DNA of 64,000 nucleotides from Camarhynchus parvulus (taxonomy: Eukaryota; Chordata; Aves; Passeriformes; Thraupidae): contig NC_044584.1 in the NCBI RefSeq assembly GCF_901933205.1, forward strand, positions 13,247,001 to 13,311,000, given 5' to 3'. Both the position numbers and the translations under genes were made by a program. Positions 26,201 to 36,345 of the stretch are shown piece after piece; position 1 is the stretch's first letter; the number at the start of each line of letters is the position of its first letter. The notes beneath the pieces were generated by a model that was not told the DNA's origin, made no database searches, and was given only the letters and a program-made list of their open reading frames with translations.

Positions 26201-26994
26201 CCTTTTTTCATCAGTACTCATGCTAATTTGCTGAGCTATCACTGAAAGCAGAACTCTAGGACTTTTTTAAAATACTCTGTGGTTCATGGAGGCCGTGCCA
26301 GAGTCTGGTGTATGTGAATATGAGTGGAGCAGCACAGTGACTGTTACTGCACTTCATTCACTATGGATGAATCCCAAAATGGGCTGGAATTTCTCAGTAG
26401 GAGGATATTATGTCATTATCTGCTTGAATTCAACAGTGGGCTTTTTTTATTACAGAGATTTCCCTTCCAATAAAAGAAGAACCATCTCCCATATCTAAAA
26501 TGAGACCAGTAACAGCCAACATCACTACAATGCCAGTGAACACAGTGATATCCCGTCCACCTCCGCAGATCCAAATGGCCCCTCCTCCTGTGTCCTTAGA
26601 ACCAACAACCAGCTTGTCTATAAGTCTGGAAAACCAACTTGAAGCCCTCTTGGATGGAACTTTACCATCAGGTAATGAAATTCCTCAACTGACAGGTAGT
26701 AATGAGGACAGAGAGTCATTTTCTTTAATTGAAGACCTCCAGAATGATCTGCTTAATCACTCCAGCATTTTAGATCACTCTCATTCACCCATGGAAACAT
26801 CTGACCCACAGTTTACTACTAATAATTCTTGTCTGTCTCTTGACCTTCCTGATACAAATTTGGACAATATGGAATGGCTGGACATTACAATGCCCAGCTC
26901 CTCATCTGGACTCACCCCTCTCAGTTCTGCTGCCCCGAGCGTGTTTTCCACTGACTTTCTAGATCCACAAGATCTACAGTTGCACTGGGATTAA
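5201..26994 (+). CDS. MRTFB: Myocardin-related transcription factor B (partial at the 5' end, 14 exons)
   Basis: This is the gene-level entry; the exons are listed separately. MRTFB is an actin-regulated coactivator of serum response factor. In the family, monomeric actin binds the RPEL motifs and holds the protein in the cytoplasm; when actin polymerises the protein enters the nucleus and drives SRF target genes for cytoskeleton and muscle. The spliced product is about 1053 residues from the first visible codon. In order it shows three RPEL motifs, an acidic serine-rich patch, a basic region (KKLKYHQYIPPDQK), a Gln-rich segment, a SAP domain, a heptad leucine zipper and an acidic C-terminal activation domain ending in FLDPQDLQLHWD. 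Exon phases join cleanly throughout. MRTFB rather than MRTFA is indicated by LDDLK plus RGLPVSGTK in the SAP region, by the C-terminal LDITMPSSSSGLTPL stretch, and by the downstream miR-193b/365 neighbours. N-terminal residues are missing because the gene starts outside the window. Confidence 0.97.
6249..6304 (+). CDS. MRTFB: MRTFB coding exon (linker between RPEL 1 and 2)
   Basis: Acceptor TTCACAG and donor GTAAAC bound a 56-base exon encoding LKSPAAFHEQIKSLERAR, which completes RPEL 1 and forms the actin-binding linker. It ends on a complete codon. Confidence 0.95.
6871..6946 (+). CDS. MRTFB: MRTFB coding exon (RPEL motif 2)
   Basis: Acceptor TTCTTTTAAG and donor GTACGT bound this exon. 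It encodes the second RPEL motif with the canonical core RSRPDRSELVRMHILE and ends one base into a glutamate codon. RPxxxEL residues are intact, so actin binding is expected. Confidence 0.96.
7463..7624 (+). CDS. MRTFB: MRTFB coding exon (RPEL motif 3), GC-type donor
   Basis: The acceptor is TATCCTTTTAG. The exon encodes ETFAEPSLQATQMKLKRARL, then the third RPEL motif with core AQRPGPMELVEKNILP, then VDSSVKEAII. Frame continuity with the next exon requires ending at G7624 with the intron beginning GCAAGT, a GC-AG intron. The nearby GT at 7629 would break the frame at the next exon. The basic KLKRAR stretch belongs to the nuclear import signal region of the family. Confidence 0.92.
8154..8338 (+). 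CDS. MRTFB: MRTFB coding exon (acidic Ser/Pro-rich region)
   Basis: The exon encodes GQENYPQALDDFSFDEDSSD followed by ALSPDQPASQESQGSAASPG and a Ser/Pro/Thr-rich tail. FSFDEDSSDALSPDQPAS is highly characteristic of MRTFA and MRTFB. The acceptor is a tandem TAGCAG, so the exon can begin at 8154 or 8157, adding or omitting one alanine codon. The donor GTACAG follows 8338 and the exon ends in phase 0. Confidence 0.94.
8339..12385 (+). other. MRTFB: Longest MRTFB intron inside the window
   Basis: The intron runs from donor GTACAG to acceptor ACTAG. It is 4 kb of AT-rich DNA without a recognisable exon, RNA gene or intact repeat. Open frames here are shorter than about 110 codons and lack known motifs. 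Confidence 0.8.
12386..12526 (+). CDS. MRTFB: MRTFB coding exon (Pro/Thr-rich)
   Basis: The acceptor is TTTTTAATACTAG and the donor GTGGGT. It encodes 47 residues beginning YPPLTSPVPEFLKTP and ending AAKPGPTLVK. PEFLKTP and the KPGP-LVK ending match my memory of MRTFB. The middle is low-complexity Thr/Ala. Phase 0 at both ends means that skipping it would keep the frame. Confidence 0.9.
13944..14191 (+). CDS. MRTFB: MRTFB coding exon (basic region and Gln-rich segment)
   Basis: The acceptor is CATCCATAAACAG and the donor GTATGT. It encodes QSHPKNPNDKHRSKKCKEPK, then the conserved basic stretch VKKLKYHQYIPPDQK, then MDSNYARLLQQQQLFLQLQI and a short Q/Y-rich run. In the myocardin family the basic region contributes to SRF binding and nuclear localisation and the Gln-rich region modulates it. 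It ends with two bases of a lysine codon completed by the next exon. Confidence 0.96.
15755..15908 (+). CDS. MRTFB: MRTFB coding exon (Asn/Ser-rich linker, start of SAP)
   Basis: The acceptor is TATTACTTGAAG and the donor GTAAAA. It encodes PLNDKQSNNGNSPLNTLNNS, a linker with PRQNS and RKPGPLPSSLDDLK. The last residues, SLDDLK, open the SAP domain, which continues in frame in the next exon. Confidence 0.94.
18023..19045 (+). CDS. MRTFB: MRTFB large coding exon (SAP domain and leucine zipper)
   Basis: This 341-codon exon has acceptor GTTTTATTTCAG and donor GTAAGG. It opens with VAELKMELKLRGLPVSGTK and DLIERLK, the body of the SAP domain, a putative DNA-binding helix-loop-helix. A Ser/Thr-rich region with PLPISPSPSEQSSLSTDD follows. 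From about 18514 to 18645 there is a heptad leucine zipper (EKEKQIEELKRKLEQEQKL, then VEVLKMQLEVEKR), used for homo- and heterodimerisation with MRTFA or myocardin. Near 18825 a VIIKQE motif fits a SUMO-acceptor consensus. The exon ends in a Gln/Leu-rich activation region. Confidence 0.97.
20420..20575 (+). CDS. MRTFB: MRTFB coding exon (Gln/Ala/Pro-rich activation region)
   Basis: The acceptor is CATCCTTTAG and the donor GTTTGT. It encodes 52 residues beginning AQSQAGIQTPSQIPAPI and ending QSQQIRK, with phase 0 at both ends. No fold is expected; it belongs to the C-terminal transactivation region. Confidence 0.92.
22816..22974 (+). CDS. MRTFB: MRTFB coding exon (Ser/Asn/Pro-rich activation region)
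   Basis: The acceptor is CCTTTTCAG and the donor GTAAGG. It encodes 53 residues beginning VFPPATSNAVFSYQ and ending VQNGPAAPNK, in phase 0 at both ends. The VF and SVQNGP-PNK pieces fit the MRTFB order that I recall. Confidence 0.92.
23263..23400 (+). CDS. MRTFB: MRTFB coding exon (KTKDPPRYEEAIKQTR motif)
   Basis: The acceptor is ATTTCATGCAG and the donor GTACTT. It encodes PGSPSQAQPYIVQQPLFNNT followed by KTKDPPRYEEAIKQTRSIQ. The PPRYEEA motif is a conserved PY-like stretch of the family and a possible WW-domain ligand, which is my inference. Phase is 0 at both ends. Confidence 0.95.
24747..24807 (+). CDS. MRTFB: MRTFB coding exon (QQMDDLFDILIKSGE)
   Basis: This short 61-base exon has acceptor CTGCACTACAG and donor GTAAGC. 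It encodes ISSAHSQQMDDLFDILIKSG plus one base of the next glutamate codon. The amphipathic acidic DDLFDILI segment is strongly conserved in MRTFA and MRTFB and is part of the transactivation domain. Confidence 0.96.
26456..26994 (+). CDS. MRTFB: MRTFB terminal coding exon (C-terminal activation domain, stop TAA)
   Basis: Acceptor TTTTTATTACAG precedes 26456. The exon encodes ISLPIKEEPSPISKMRPV, including a SUMO-type IKEE site, then LENQLEALLDGTLPSGNEIP, SLIEDLQNDLLNHS, ILDHSHSPMETS and DNMEWLDITMPSSSSGLTPL, ending FLDPQDLQLHWD followed by TAA at 26992-26994. Acidic and hydrophobic residues alternate as expected for the activation domain. Confidence 0.97.
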
Positions 26995-29900
26995 GCTATA
27001 GCCAATGAGAACACGACCTGCAAGTCTCTCTGCAGCAGAGGTCCATTATTAAACCATTCTGATTGCAGTTAACATAAACTAAGACAGTAATGTTTGGAAG
27101 AACAAATGCTTGAAGCTAATTCCTTATTGATTTTCAAGTTTACAACAGTGAATCACTTTATGCACCTGTCAGTAATGCAGATCAGGCCCTCTGGAAGCTG
27201 TATTTCACAAGTCAAGAAAGGATGATTGTACTTCATGATTAAAAGTACCCCAAGGTAAATGTATCACAAATATTTAAGAGAGAAGTTACGTCTCTGACTT
27301 TGTAATGCTTAAATGAGCAACACAACATGACGAACTGAGAGTGAGATGTCAGTTCTCTGTATTGACCCAGTGAGCAAATGGCTGGGGGAGGGGAGGTATC
27401 ACTGCACTTCATTGTTCCTGTGGAAAGCCTGAGCCAGGTTCAGAACTAATTGTGAGGGCAAAGGCAAATAGAAGCACTGGCTGGTTCAGTGAAATTTCAT
27501 ATATCTAGTCTCTTAATTTGTTCAGATTGTTTTTATATTTTGCTTTTGTGGATTTTAAAACACTTCCCCCATTCTTTAATCATGAGGGAGGAATTTACCT
27601 GCATCCAAAGGGATATTAAGTGTAACTGCAAGAAATCCACTGTAGCTAATGCCAGGTAATATTGAGAACACTGAATTTTCTATAGCAATGCTCTGGATTT
27701 AATAGCTAGGTTTTAATGTGTATATCAGACAGTTATTTGTATACTCTTTTAACTTTATATAGCTTATTTTTGTGAACAGAGGGGAACACAGTGGTCTTCA
27801 AACAAGAGATTATTATAATGGAAGTAAATATCCTATTTTGCTTTGTGTTTGAGGATATTTGTTAGATCATTGAATCCAGTATCTCAGCATACTAGAAAAG
27901 TTTGAGGAAGTAGAAAAGTTTAATTAATAGTGTTGTATACTACAATCCTGCAAGCATCTATGCAAGAATAGTCCCAATGCCCTCAATAAAAGATGTTTGT
28001 AGGATGAGATCAAGTTGCAGGGGACAGTGCTGATAGGACAACCATAATTTCTCAATGAACACTTCGTCTGTTGAACAGCTTTGTCTGCCACTACATAACA
28101 TCAGGGAAACCAACAGAGAAGCTGCTCAGTACAAATCCTAAACACCAGGATCAGAATGTACTGTTTGTGATAAGAAGGCATATTGCATATCTGAAACAGA
28201 GAATAGCAAAAATTAAGCTCTTACCTCACAGCACAGCACATGAATATTTTTTTGTTGTTTTAAAGCCCTTAGTTGTTGTTTTCAGAGTCTATTTTGAAAG
28301 CAGTTAGAAAAACAAAAAAAAATCAAGTAGAAGTAATATACTTTGACATTCTATGGTTGTCTCTCAGGTAATAGCTGTTAAATGTTGCCATAGATGATGG
28401 AGGCTAATAATCAAACACAAAATTGGAACTTCCTATTAGGGAATTCCTAAATTAAGATAAAAGGAAACACTCCCTGTTTCCTGAAATGCAGAAATATTGT
28501 ATGTTTTCTAGTCTGAAAACTGATCTCATGGCATGGTTCTTTCCTCACCAACAAGTTTCAAAAATAAAGTTTTGTAGGATTGAATGAAAAGATGCCCCAA
28601 AGCTTTTGCCTACTTCTTAGAATAATGATATGTATCAAAGAAATACTGAAAACAGTAAGTAGCTGTTATCCACTTAGCAACACTCACCACATTTTTCAAA
28701 AAGAAAAACACAACACAATCATGTTAACATCAAACAAATACTTTTGTCAGAAAATGTTACGGAATTAACTGAAAATTTGCATCTCCAGATATAACACAGT
28801 CTGGTTTACTGATATGACAGAGTTCCATTGGCTTCAGATAAAATAATGGATTACAACATTGATTCAGGGTTTGAACTGATATATGTTTGCATCATATCAA
28901 TTACAGCACTTTAAATCATTATGTACCTTCACTAGTTTTACTGGCCAAGAATTACTGTAATATGAAACTAAGTACAAGAAAACAATCTCTGGAGATTTTC
29001 ACTACACACAGTTGAAAGACATAATTCCTTATTCCTTCTTGCTGTGCCTACAATACTTGAGTACAATATTACATGTGGACTGTCTGCCTTAAGCTTTGAT
29101 GGTATAGGACTTTTCAATAACAGTGAACACTTCACATTCAACTTTTTGCATTCCTGTTCATCATCCAATCTTGGGAGCTGATACTCTGAGATACGAAGTG
29201 CCCTCGGCTGTTACGAGAATAAGAATTAAGGACTCTTGGTCTGATAGGAACAACTCTGAATGAAATTTAGTGTTCTGCAGTACTGTCAGTTTATTATGTG
29301 TGATACACCAGACATCATACAATATATGTGTGGTTAGAGTTATCCCTTTTTGACCCTGCCTCCTGATTAAATGAGAGGCAAGTAAATTAATTTTTAGAGG
29401 ACAAATTAACCTAGAGCAACTGTACTGTCATTTTTGATGTGCATGTAAATACAGCTTGAAACTGGCAAAGTCATCTTGCTACAAAATTACCCTTATTGGC
29501 AGTGTAGAATGTTAACTAATCTATAGAAATCTTTGTGCAGAAATAAACCCAAACAGTTGAGATGTCTTGTTATCAGTACGGTATAGCTTTCTGCTCTGAA
29601 CGTCTATTTGAAAAAAAATAAAAATTAAGGGATCATTTTAGTTTCTGAAGTACAAATATACTAGTGTAGGGAATGTGTGATTACTTTTCTGTACATTTCA
29701 GAATTGTGTATTAAACCTTATATAAAATGGTTTGCTTTAGACTTTGTTCTGAAATGTGATATGTTTGCCATAGTTGTATATGCCTGTTTATGGCAGAAAT
29801 AGGTTTTGCTTAGACTTTTGTGTGTGCATGTTTTTTACATGAAAATTTTTGTAGCACAAATACATCTTAGAAATTTAATTGTGACTGTGCAGTTTGACTG

Positions 29901-31875
29901 CACAGAACTGAATCTTTCTCATTAAGAGAACAGTTGCAAAGGAATGCACTGGCACTAAATTTGCCATTTAATGGCTGCAGTATGCTAACAGAATGCATCC
30001 TATCAAATGTGGTGTTAGTGGGTCCTTCAAAGTAATTAAGAATACCTTTCAATCAGTATGAAAATCAAAAGTTGGTTGTTTACACATCTAGACAGAGAGA
30101 GCTCAGACAATGTTTTCCTAGGCTGATGTTACTCAGGAGGAGTCACATCCTGTGTTCAGTAGAGAAATGGAATTTGCTGTACACTTTTAGTGCCCTTCAG
30201 CATCACTTACAGCAAGGAAGTTTACAGGCAAAATTTTGTTTAAAATTAGAAATAGTTAAAAAAGCATTGTCATGCTCTCTCTGACAATAAAATTAATTTA
30301 TGGCAGTTGTTCTCTACAGAAATTTAAAGTAAAATCCAGCAATGTGGGCTTGCAGACCTGCAGAATCAGAACTTTAAAAAGCTGAGGCCACAGCTTTTAG
30401 AAATGATCACTACTTAATACTGACATTTATTTCCCAGGTATTTCTAAATTCACCAACAAGAGTCATGTTCAGAAAAGATGGTGATCCAAACAGAAGTGTC
30501 AATATTAAACTTTTTCTGTTACATAATCTCAAACATTCAGGTGCCTCAAAAGTGTAGGCATTGTAATCAGAACACAAGTACAAGCTGCTGAACTATTTTC
30601 AAGGCAGAGAAACTGCAATTACAGGATACATTGAACTGGAAGGGCATTATGTAATCAAAACACAGGAAAGTTCACCAATGTAAACAGTTATTATTCAGAT
30701 GGCATCTTAAATGTATTATATAAACTTAAAGCAAACTCTATTAAAACTGGAAAAAAATCTTCCACTTATCTCTAATAAATGTTCTGTTGAAACTCTTTGT
30801 ATTGTGGTCTATGAAATCACCTCTCAGTGACTTCTAGACCACAGCCCAGAAGGTATTCATGTGAGATCCGTGGCATTGAGTTACATACAGTATATACATG
30901 GCCAATAAAGAGCATCCATTAAAACCTGAAACAATCTCAAATATTCCTTTTATACCAGTTTGCTAGGAATAAAGTGCAAAAAAGAGACACCTACAGCATT
31001 CTGTAGTGTCCAATACTGAATAGAAAGTCTTTTTAAGTTAAAAGTGCATAACTGTATTTGTAGAAATCTAGCCAAAAAAGCCATTCTAGCTATGAGAGCA
31101 AATTCTCAAAAAGAAAGCAGGGAATGGTTAACTATATAATCACACTATTTTTATAAAATTATACAGCTCAGATATTCAAAAGACAGCCTAAAATAAATTA
31201 TAATAATATAAAAATTTAAATAGGAACCAAAGCATTGCCATTTATATTGCCAAAGGAGGCACTTTGTATTTTAAAACATAGGAAATTAAGTCCCCAAAAG
31301 TGTTATCCATACTTTTTTAAAATTAAGGATGTAGATATTTTCAAAGCTGTTTTTGATGTTTAACAGTACAGATTTGTTTTTGTTGTTTGAGAAATTTGTA
31401 GTAAATAATAGCACAGGCTTTTCCAGATAGGATTTTCTTCACAGTACTGCTTGCAGTAGAAATAACGCTAACCCGAGTAGGTGTTTCTCTTCTTATTTTC
31501 ATAGTCGTAATTATGTCTTAGCATCTCATTTTGTGAAAAGAAGAAGATAAGCACCTGTCTCTGGAGCCCTCTTCATTTAAGCACTACTTTACTAAATGCA
31601 AATTATGGCAATCAGGGCGTCAGTTTATGTATTGCCTTTCTAGAACCATGATGCCTTTGTATTTGCTGTTTGCACCCCTAAAATCAATTCCATATGTTTG
31701 AATGCCATATGTTTTGCACATTGTACTGTATATATGTAATGCATACTGTATTTTTATATGTGTACTACATTTATCAAATATTTTGTACATAGTGGCAATA
31801 TTGTAGCTACTGAGGAAATGTTTGATATTTCAGCATTTTTGCTAAGTGTCTCAAATAAAAAAGGAAAACTGTGTT
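26995..31875 (+). other. MRTFB: MRTFB 3' untranslated region
   Basis: The sequence after the stop is AT-rich and lacks coding signal. Several AATAAA hexamers occur (27985, 28563, 29542, 30774, 30904), any of which could give shorter isoforms. The distal end is placed at about 31875 because the AATAAA at 31854 is followed within about 15 bases by a GT/T-rich element, and the AT-rich TGTA-containing stretch before it looks like a typical long 3' UTR terminus. The exact end is inferred. A perfect 8-mer match to the miR-365 seed lies at 30642-30649. Confidence 0.7.
31854..31859 (+). terminator. MRTFB: Probable distal polyadenylation signal of MRTFB
   Basis: The hexamer is AATAAA, followed by an A-rich cleavage region and then a downstream GT-rich element (TGTGTTCATTTGT). 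It is chosen over the proximal hexamers because of this downstream element and because the following DNA soon contains a CR1 insertion. Confidence 0.6.
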
Positions 31876-32130
31876 CATTTGTCCATGGTTACTACTTAAA
31901 ATTAAAATTTCATTCTGACTTTTATGGGTCTGATACATTTGGCCTATGTTCTAAGTACCTTTCTCACAAAAAGGAGTAAGAATGAATCTGCACTTAGACA
32001 AACTCCAAAAGAATTATGGCTTGTCTTTAAAATCAGAGCCAAAATATGTAAGAACAGAGATGTCCTGAACCCTTGAAGCTTAGGTTTGGATTTCCATTTT
32101 TTTTAGCAATTTTTTATACAGCATCATTTA

Positions 32131-32382
32131 CTCATAGAATGGCCTGGGTTCCAATGCCCTGGGCTGGGACACCTTCCTCTATCCTAGGTTGCTCCAAGCC
32201 CTGTCCAGCCTGGCCTTGGACACTGCCAGGGATGGGGCAGCCACAGCTGCTCTGGGTGACTCACTGCAGTATCTCAGCACCCTCACAGTAAAGAACTTCC
32301 TCCTAATACCCAATCCAAACCTACTCTCTTTCAGTAGGAATCTGTTCCCCCTTGTCCTCTCACCACAAACCTCTTGGAGTGC
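32131..32382 (-). mobile_element. CR1 LINE fragment (5'-truncated)
   Basis: Read on + this begins TCATAGAATGGCCTGGGTT and continues through GGGACACCTTCC, CCAGCCTGGCCTTGGACACT, CCAGGGATGGGGCAGCCACA, CAGTAAAGAACTTCCTCCTA and CCCCCTTGTCCTCTCACCACA. That is the reverse complement of the 3' part of avian CR1 elements, whose 3' end is ATTCTATGA. The copy is therefore in minus orientation, truncated and diverged. Confidence 0.88.
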
Positions 32383-35124
32383 ACTTTAATACATGACTTT
32401 CCCAAATCCTTTCAAGGTTTTCAAGATGTGTTGGGTTGTGAGATTTTGTATTTTTTATTTGCATTTTGCTCAGCTTCTGGAACGCCTGCATGTATTTTTT
32501 CAGGAGTATGAGCTACGAGCTGTTTGCACAAGCTTCTTTAAAGACAAAGCTGTTTCATTTAAATATTTAGTGTTACACTTCCCCTTGTGAAGGCAGTCCT
32601 GTACTAATCACCCACCCTTTCCTCATTAAAGTCTGTTCTACACTGATGACATCAGAAATTTTGACATTAGGCCAAATATTAAAAACTCCATAAAGTAGTA
32701 AGTAGTAATTGAGTAAAACTGAAAAAAAAAATTAAAAATTACTGATAAACACTGTAAATTTCATATAATACCTTCTCTCTCTGAAGTTTAACCATTGTAA
32801 AAGTTTGTAGGCCTGTATGGGCCATAAACTTACCTTTGATATCACACACCAAACACAAATATTGCAAAACAAGTGCAGCACTTTTTCACCATGTAATTGT
32901 GCATTAAAGAAATTACAGCTAGAGCATAACAGAGATAAAGCACTTGTTTGTTGCCAGCTGACAGTCTGCGGGCTTGATTGTTTTACAGTGACAAAACATA
33001 AACACATAACCTTCTTTCACAAGCTGTGTTCATATTACTATTTGATGTAAACACTAAACAAGGCTTGATAAAACTTGAGATTATCCTGAGTGAACTTCTT
33101 TCACAGGCTAAACCTTGATTTTCAATAAAAACTCAGTTTATCAACATGCTCTACAGATGGCCATCAGCACATTTGTCTTTACTCTCTACCACATTCAATG
33201 CCATTTGCTCCTGCCTACTGGCTTGTTGTTTATTGTACAGATGTTGCTAGAGGGACATATTCCTTAGAGTATTTGGAGTGTCTCAAGTAGGAGATGTTTC
33301 TTTGATGGCAAAGAAATCACATGGATTTCAAGACATTCTTAACACAAAATCAAAGTAACAGATTAGAGCTGCTGAGAACCAACAGCCAGGGCCTGGGGTT
33401 TTTTCTTCAAGTGTTTATCCATAAATGAAAAGAGAAACTAAGATAAATATTTCCCTTCATGTAAAAAAATTACCTGTGAGTCTCCAGTCTTCTGTGCAGA
33501 AAAAGGACTGCAGGGCCATTCTGCCATCTACTGCATCATTCTTGAACCCCTTCCAAGACAAGTACTGTGGATTAGAAAGTAAAATAGTGAAGAGAAACAT
33601 TCTTTCATACAGCTAAGAGAAAGTCAAAGCTCAAGTAGGTGCAGCAGCTCCTCAGCATCCCACAGCAAGTCTATAAAACTCAATTGCACCACATCTACAT
33701 AAATAGGATTGTTCCCCTGTACGTATCTCAGAAGAGTCAGGGAATGTGTTGAAAGGCCTTGTTTTGCACATGGAAACAGACACCAGATCAGCAGTAGAGT
33801 CCTCTAAGACTTCCCTTTTGAAAAGGTACGTTGTATTTAAAAGAAGCTTGTGTCAGAAGAGAACAGCCCTTAATGCACAAGGAGGATTCAGCATGGAGGA
33901 AGGGCTTTAACACCCAGCTCAAACAAGGGTAAGGGCCAGCGTAAAAGACACTTCCAAACAAAAGTATCCAGACGCCAAAAGGGCAATTACAGTTTTTTAA
34001 AATCGAGGTAACTTTTTTAGTTATAAAAATTATTGTGACAAATCAGCTCACCATTAAACAACACTTTGTTTAGATAGAAACAGTTTCTCCAGGCACACTA
34101 AGGAAGTTAGGCTCAGAGAGCAGACAAATTTTTTAAACCTTATCAAGAATTTCCTCTTTATCTAGTTAGAACATCTATATGAATTCAAATTGAAGTTTCC
34201 ATCTCCTCATACAGTTAAGGAAGAACTTGATCAATAGAAGTTGATTTACCATTAAATACTATTCCCAACACCAAGCAAATACATTTATTACAATGTAGTG
34301 TATTTGAAGACATAAAACCCACATGAATTCCACCAACAATCCAAACAGCCCTTGTACCACAAAATTACCTCTCAGCTCATAAGGATCAAAAACCATTAAT
34401 AAACATAGATGTGAGCTGCACAGGAACTGTGATGACAAGTTACAACTGGCAAGTATGGCACATAAAAGAGCATATTTTGTAATAAGCAAGTAGGCCAGAA
34501 ATGGTATGTCATCAGTCAAACATGAATGGTTAAAACTGAACTCCTTTCTGCTGCCAGCTTGGCAATACTAAGAGTAACTCCATCAGCCAGGGGAGATAAG
34601 TGGCTCTCTGAGGTCAGCCATTCATAAACATTATAGGTGTGAGAGTTGAGGGAGGCAGCTTCCATTCCTACACACCATCACGCTTTGAAATGCTGCAGTG
34701 ATTACACTGACAAGACAGAAGCAGAATACAGCAGTGCTGTTCTCATTTCCTAGCTTTCCATAGTCCAGATGAGGGCATGTGATGAACAAAACTAGCAGAT
34801 AAATTCCAGCAAGCATTCAGACTGCCAGGCCATCCGTTATGCCCATAGGGACTGGAAAACCAGGTCACTTTAAGGGCAGCTTTACAAGGGCTGACTATCC
34901 AGTAAGGTAAATTAAATTAAACACTTTTCACTGCAGGGGAAGCTAATTCAAATCACTCTGTTTAAATACAGGCAGGCATAGAGTTATCACAGACAAACAA
35001 ACAAATCATAAGTTTTAAAGAACTAAAATATTTTCATACATTCAAGGCATCAAGCATGACTTTCCATGATGACAGTTCAAAGAACATCCCAAAAGGATAC
35101 ATAAGTATTTCCGTCCTCACTGCA

Positions 35125-35184
35125 GGGTGGTTGAACTAGAGGACATTTGAAGGTCTCTTCCAAGTTATTTTCGTTCTATATGAA
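35125..35184 (+). mobile_element. CR1 LINE 3'-end fragment
   Basis: GGTTGAACTAGAGGACATTT, then GAAGGTCTCTTCCAA and a degenerate GTTCTATATGA, match the CR1 3' end (GGTTGGACTAGATGATCTTT ... CCTTCCAA ... ATTCTATGA) with several substitutions. This is an old copy of only about 60 bases. Confidence 0.75.
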
Positions 35185-35957
35185 CCTTGTAACACACCTG
35201 CATTACAGCACTACCAAATCAGTACCCTGATCTAAACCTTTACAATGGCACCTCTGCAATATGTTCACATGCTTCTCCCACAAGGAAACCAAAACCACAC
35301 CAAAAGGAATATAAAACTTGGATATCAAGCAACAGTTTCATGGAGAATTTAAACAGACCTCCACAATGCATTAAATGAAAACTAAAACCTTTGTTTTCAC
35401 GTCACACTTGTAAAAATCAAGGCGATCCCATCTAGAAAATATCTAGTATCTTTTCTGCCATTCACAACACTGAGTTTTTTGAGGGAACAGCAACCAGGCA
35501 GCAAGTGTGTTTAATTCAGTATTTACCATTTAGTTATCCCAACGTTTTGCATTCCTGCTTCTCTTCTTGGAGGAGGAAAATTGTAATCCCGCTTCTTTCT
35601 CCCTCTCTAAGCCGTGCTGGCCGATGTGAGGCCTCGAGTGCCGCCTCCGGGTACCGCACCCTCACAGCCCCGGGGCGGACACTGCAGAGGGCGCCGCCCT
35701 CAGAGCGCCTCCACAGCCGGAGGGAGGCTCCTGACAGCTCCAGGAGCGAGAGCCAGAGGGAGACCGGGAGCGGGGGCAGTCCCGGTCCGTCCGTCCCTCC
35801 CTCTCGTTCCGCCCCCTCAGCCGCCGCCGCGCCCTCAGCGCCTCAGGACCGCGCCCCCCGGCAGGTGGCAGCCCGGGCGCGCGCGAGGGCGGGCCGTGGG
35901 CGGGCGTGCGGGCGTGGCGCCAGCGATAGAAAGGCGTCAGGAAGAACTCTTAACGCA

Positions 35958-36029
35958 GGCGCGGTGGCCAAGTGGTAAGGCGTCGGTCTCGTAAACCGAA
36001 GATCACGGGTTCGAACCCCGTCCGTGCCT
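35958..36029 (+). tRNA. tRNA-Thr (anticodon CGT)
   Basis: This 72-nt cloverleaf starts GGCGCGG and closes with CCGTGCC plus discriminator T. The acceptor stem has one G-T pair. The D arm is GCCAAGTGGTAAGGC (box A), the anticodon arm is TCGGT-CTCGTAA-ACCGA with anticodon CGT at 35990-35992, and the T arm is ACGGG-TTCGAAC-CCCGT (box B, GGTTCGAACCC). There is no intron and CCA is not encoded, as expected for a nuclear eukaryotic gene. It decodes ACG. As I recall, mammals have a nearly identical tRNA-Thr(CGT) gene at the same place between MRTFB and MIR193B. Confidence 0.97.
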
Positions 36030-36064
36030 TGGCGGGTCCGCGCAGGCGGGAACTCTCCCTCTCC

Positions 36065-36069
36065 TTTTT
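36065..36069 (+). terminator. Pol III T-run downstream of tRNA-Thr
   Basis: TTTTT is the first run of four or more T after the tRNA, starting 36 bases past the mature 3' end. No earlier T-run exists, so the primary transcript should carry a GC-rich trailer of about 35 nt. Confidence 0.65.
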
Positions 36070-36345
36070 AGGGGAAGGCGGAGCCCCGGCCCCGGGACCC
36101 TCCAGGGAGCGCCCGGCCGGGCATGGCGGCTCCACAGAGCCGCGGCCGCCGGAGCGCACCCGGCAGCAGTAGCGCTACGCCTCGGGCGGGTCCCCGCTCC
36201 CCCCGAGCGCAGGTACCCAGCCGCGGCTCTCGCACTGGCGGCACCGGTTCCTCCGGCCCAGCAAAGGCTTCTGGTGGATGTCGTGCCACCTCTGCCTCCA
36301 CCTCGGTCATTCCTGCCCGTGCCTCAGCGGCTGCATGACCGCCGT

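Larger units (their letters stand above)
19046..26455 (+). other. MRTFB: MRTFB introns of the 3' half
   Basis: The introns are 19046-20419, 20576-22815, 22975-23262, 23401-24746 and 24808-26455, all GT-AG. A C-run sits near 24291. No further exon or RNA gene was recognised. Confidence 0.8.
31876..35600. other. Intergenic interval between MRTFB and the tRNA CpG island
   Basis: Apart from the CR1 fragments near 32.2 and 35.15 kb, this is AT-rich DNA with no recognisable gene. Short open frames occur on both strands without motifs. Confidence 0.75.
35620..36345. promoter_or_regulatory. CpG island surrounding the tRNA-Thr gene
   Basis: GC content and CpG density rise sharply compared with flanking AT-rich DNA, with many CGCG, GGGCGG and CCGCC elements. 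The island holds the tRNA gene near its middle. It could also be a promoter for an unannotated transcript. The overlapping open frames of up to about 157 codons on both strands are a by-product of GC richness, since stop codons are AT-rich. Confidence 0.85.

Noticed and set aside
35505..36338. Arg/Ala/Pro-rich frames around the tRNA
   Set aside because: Same compositional artefact; one of the frames reads straight through the tRNA gene.
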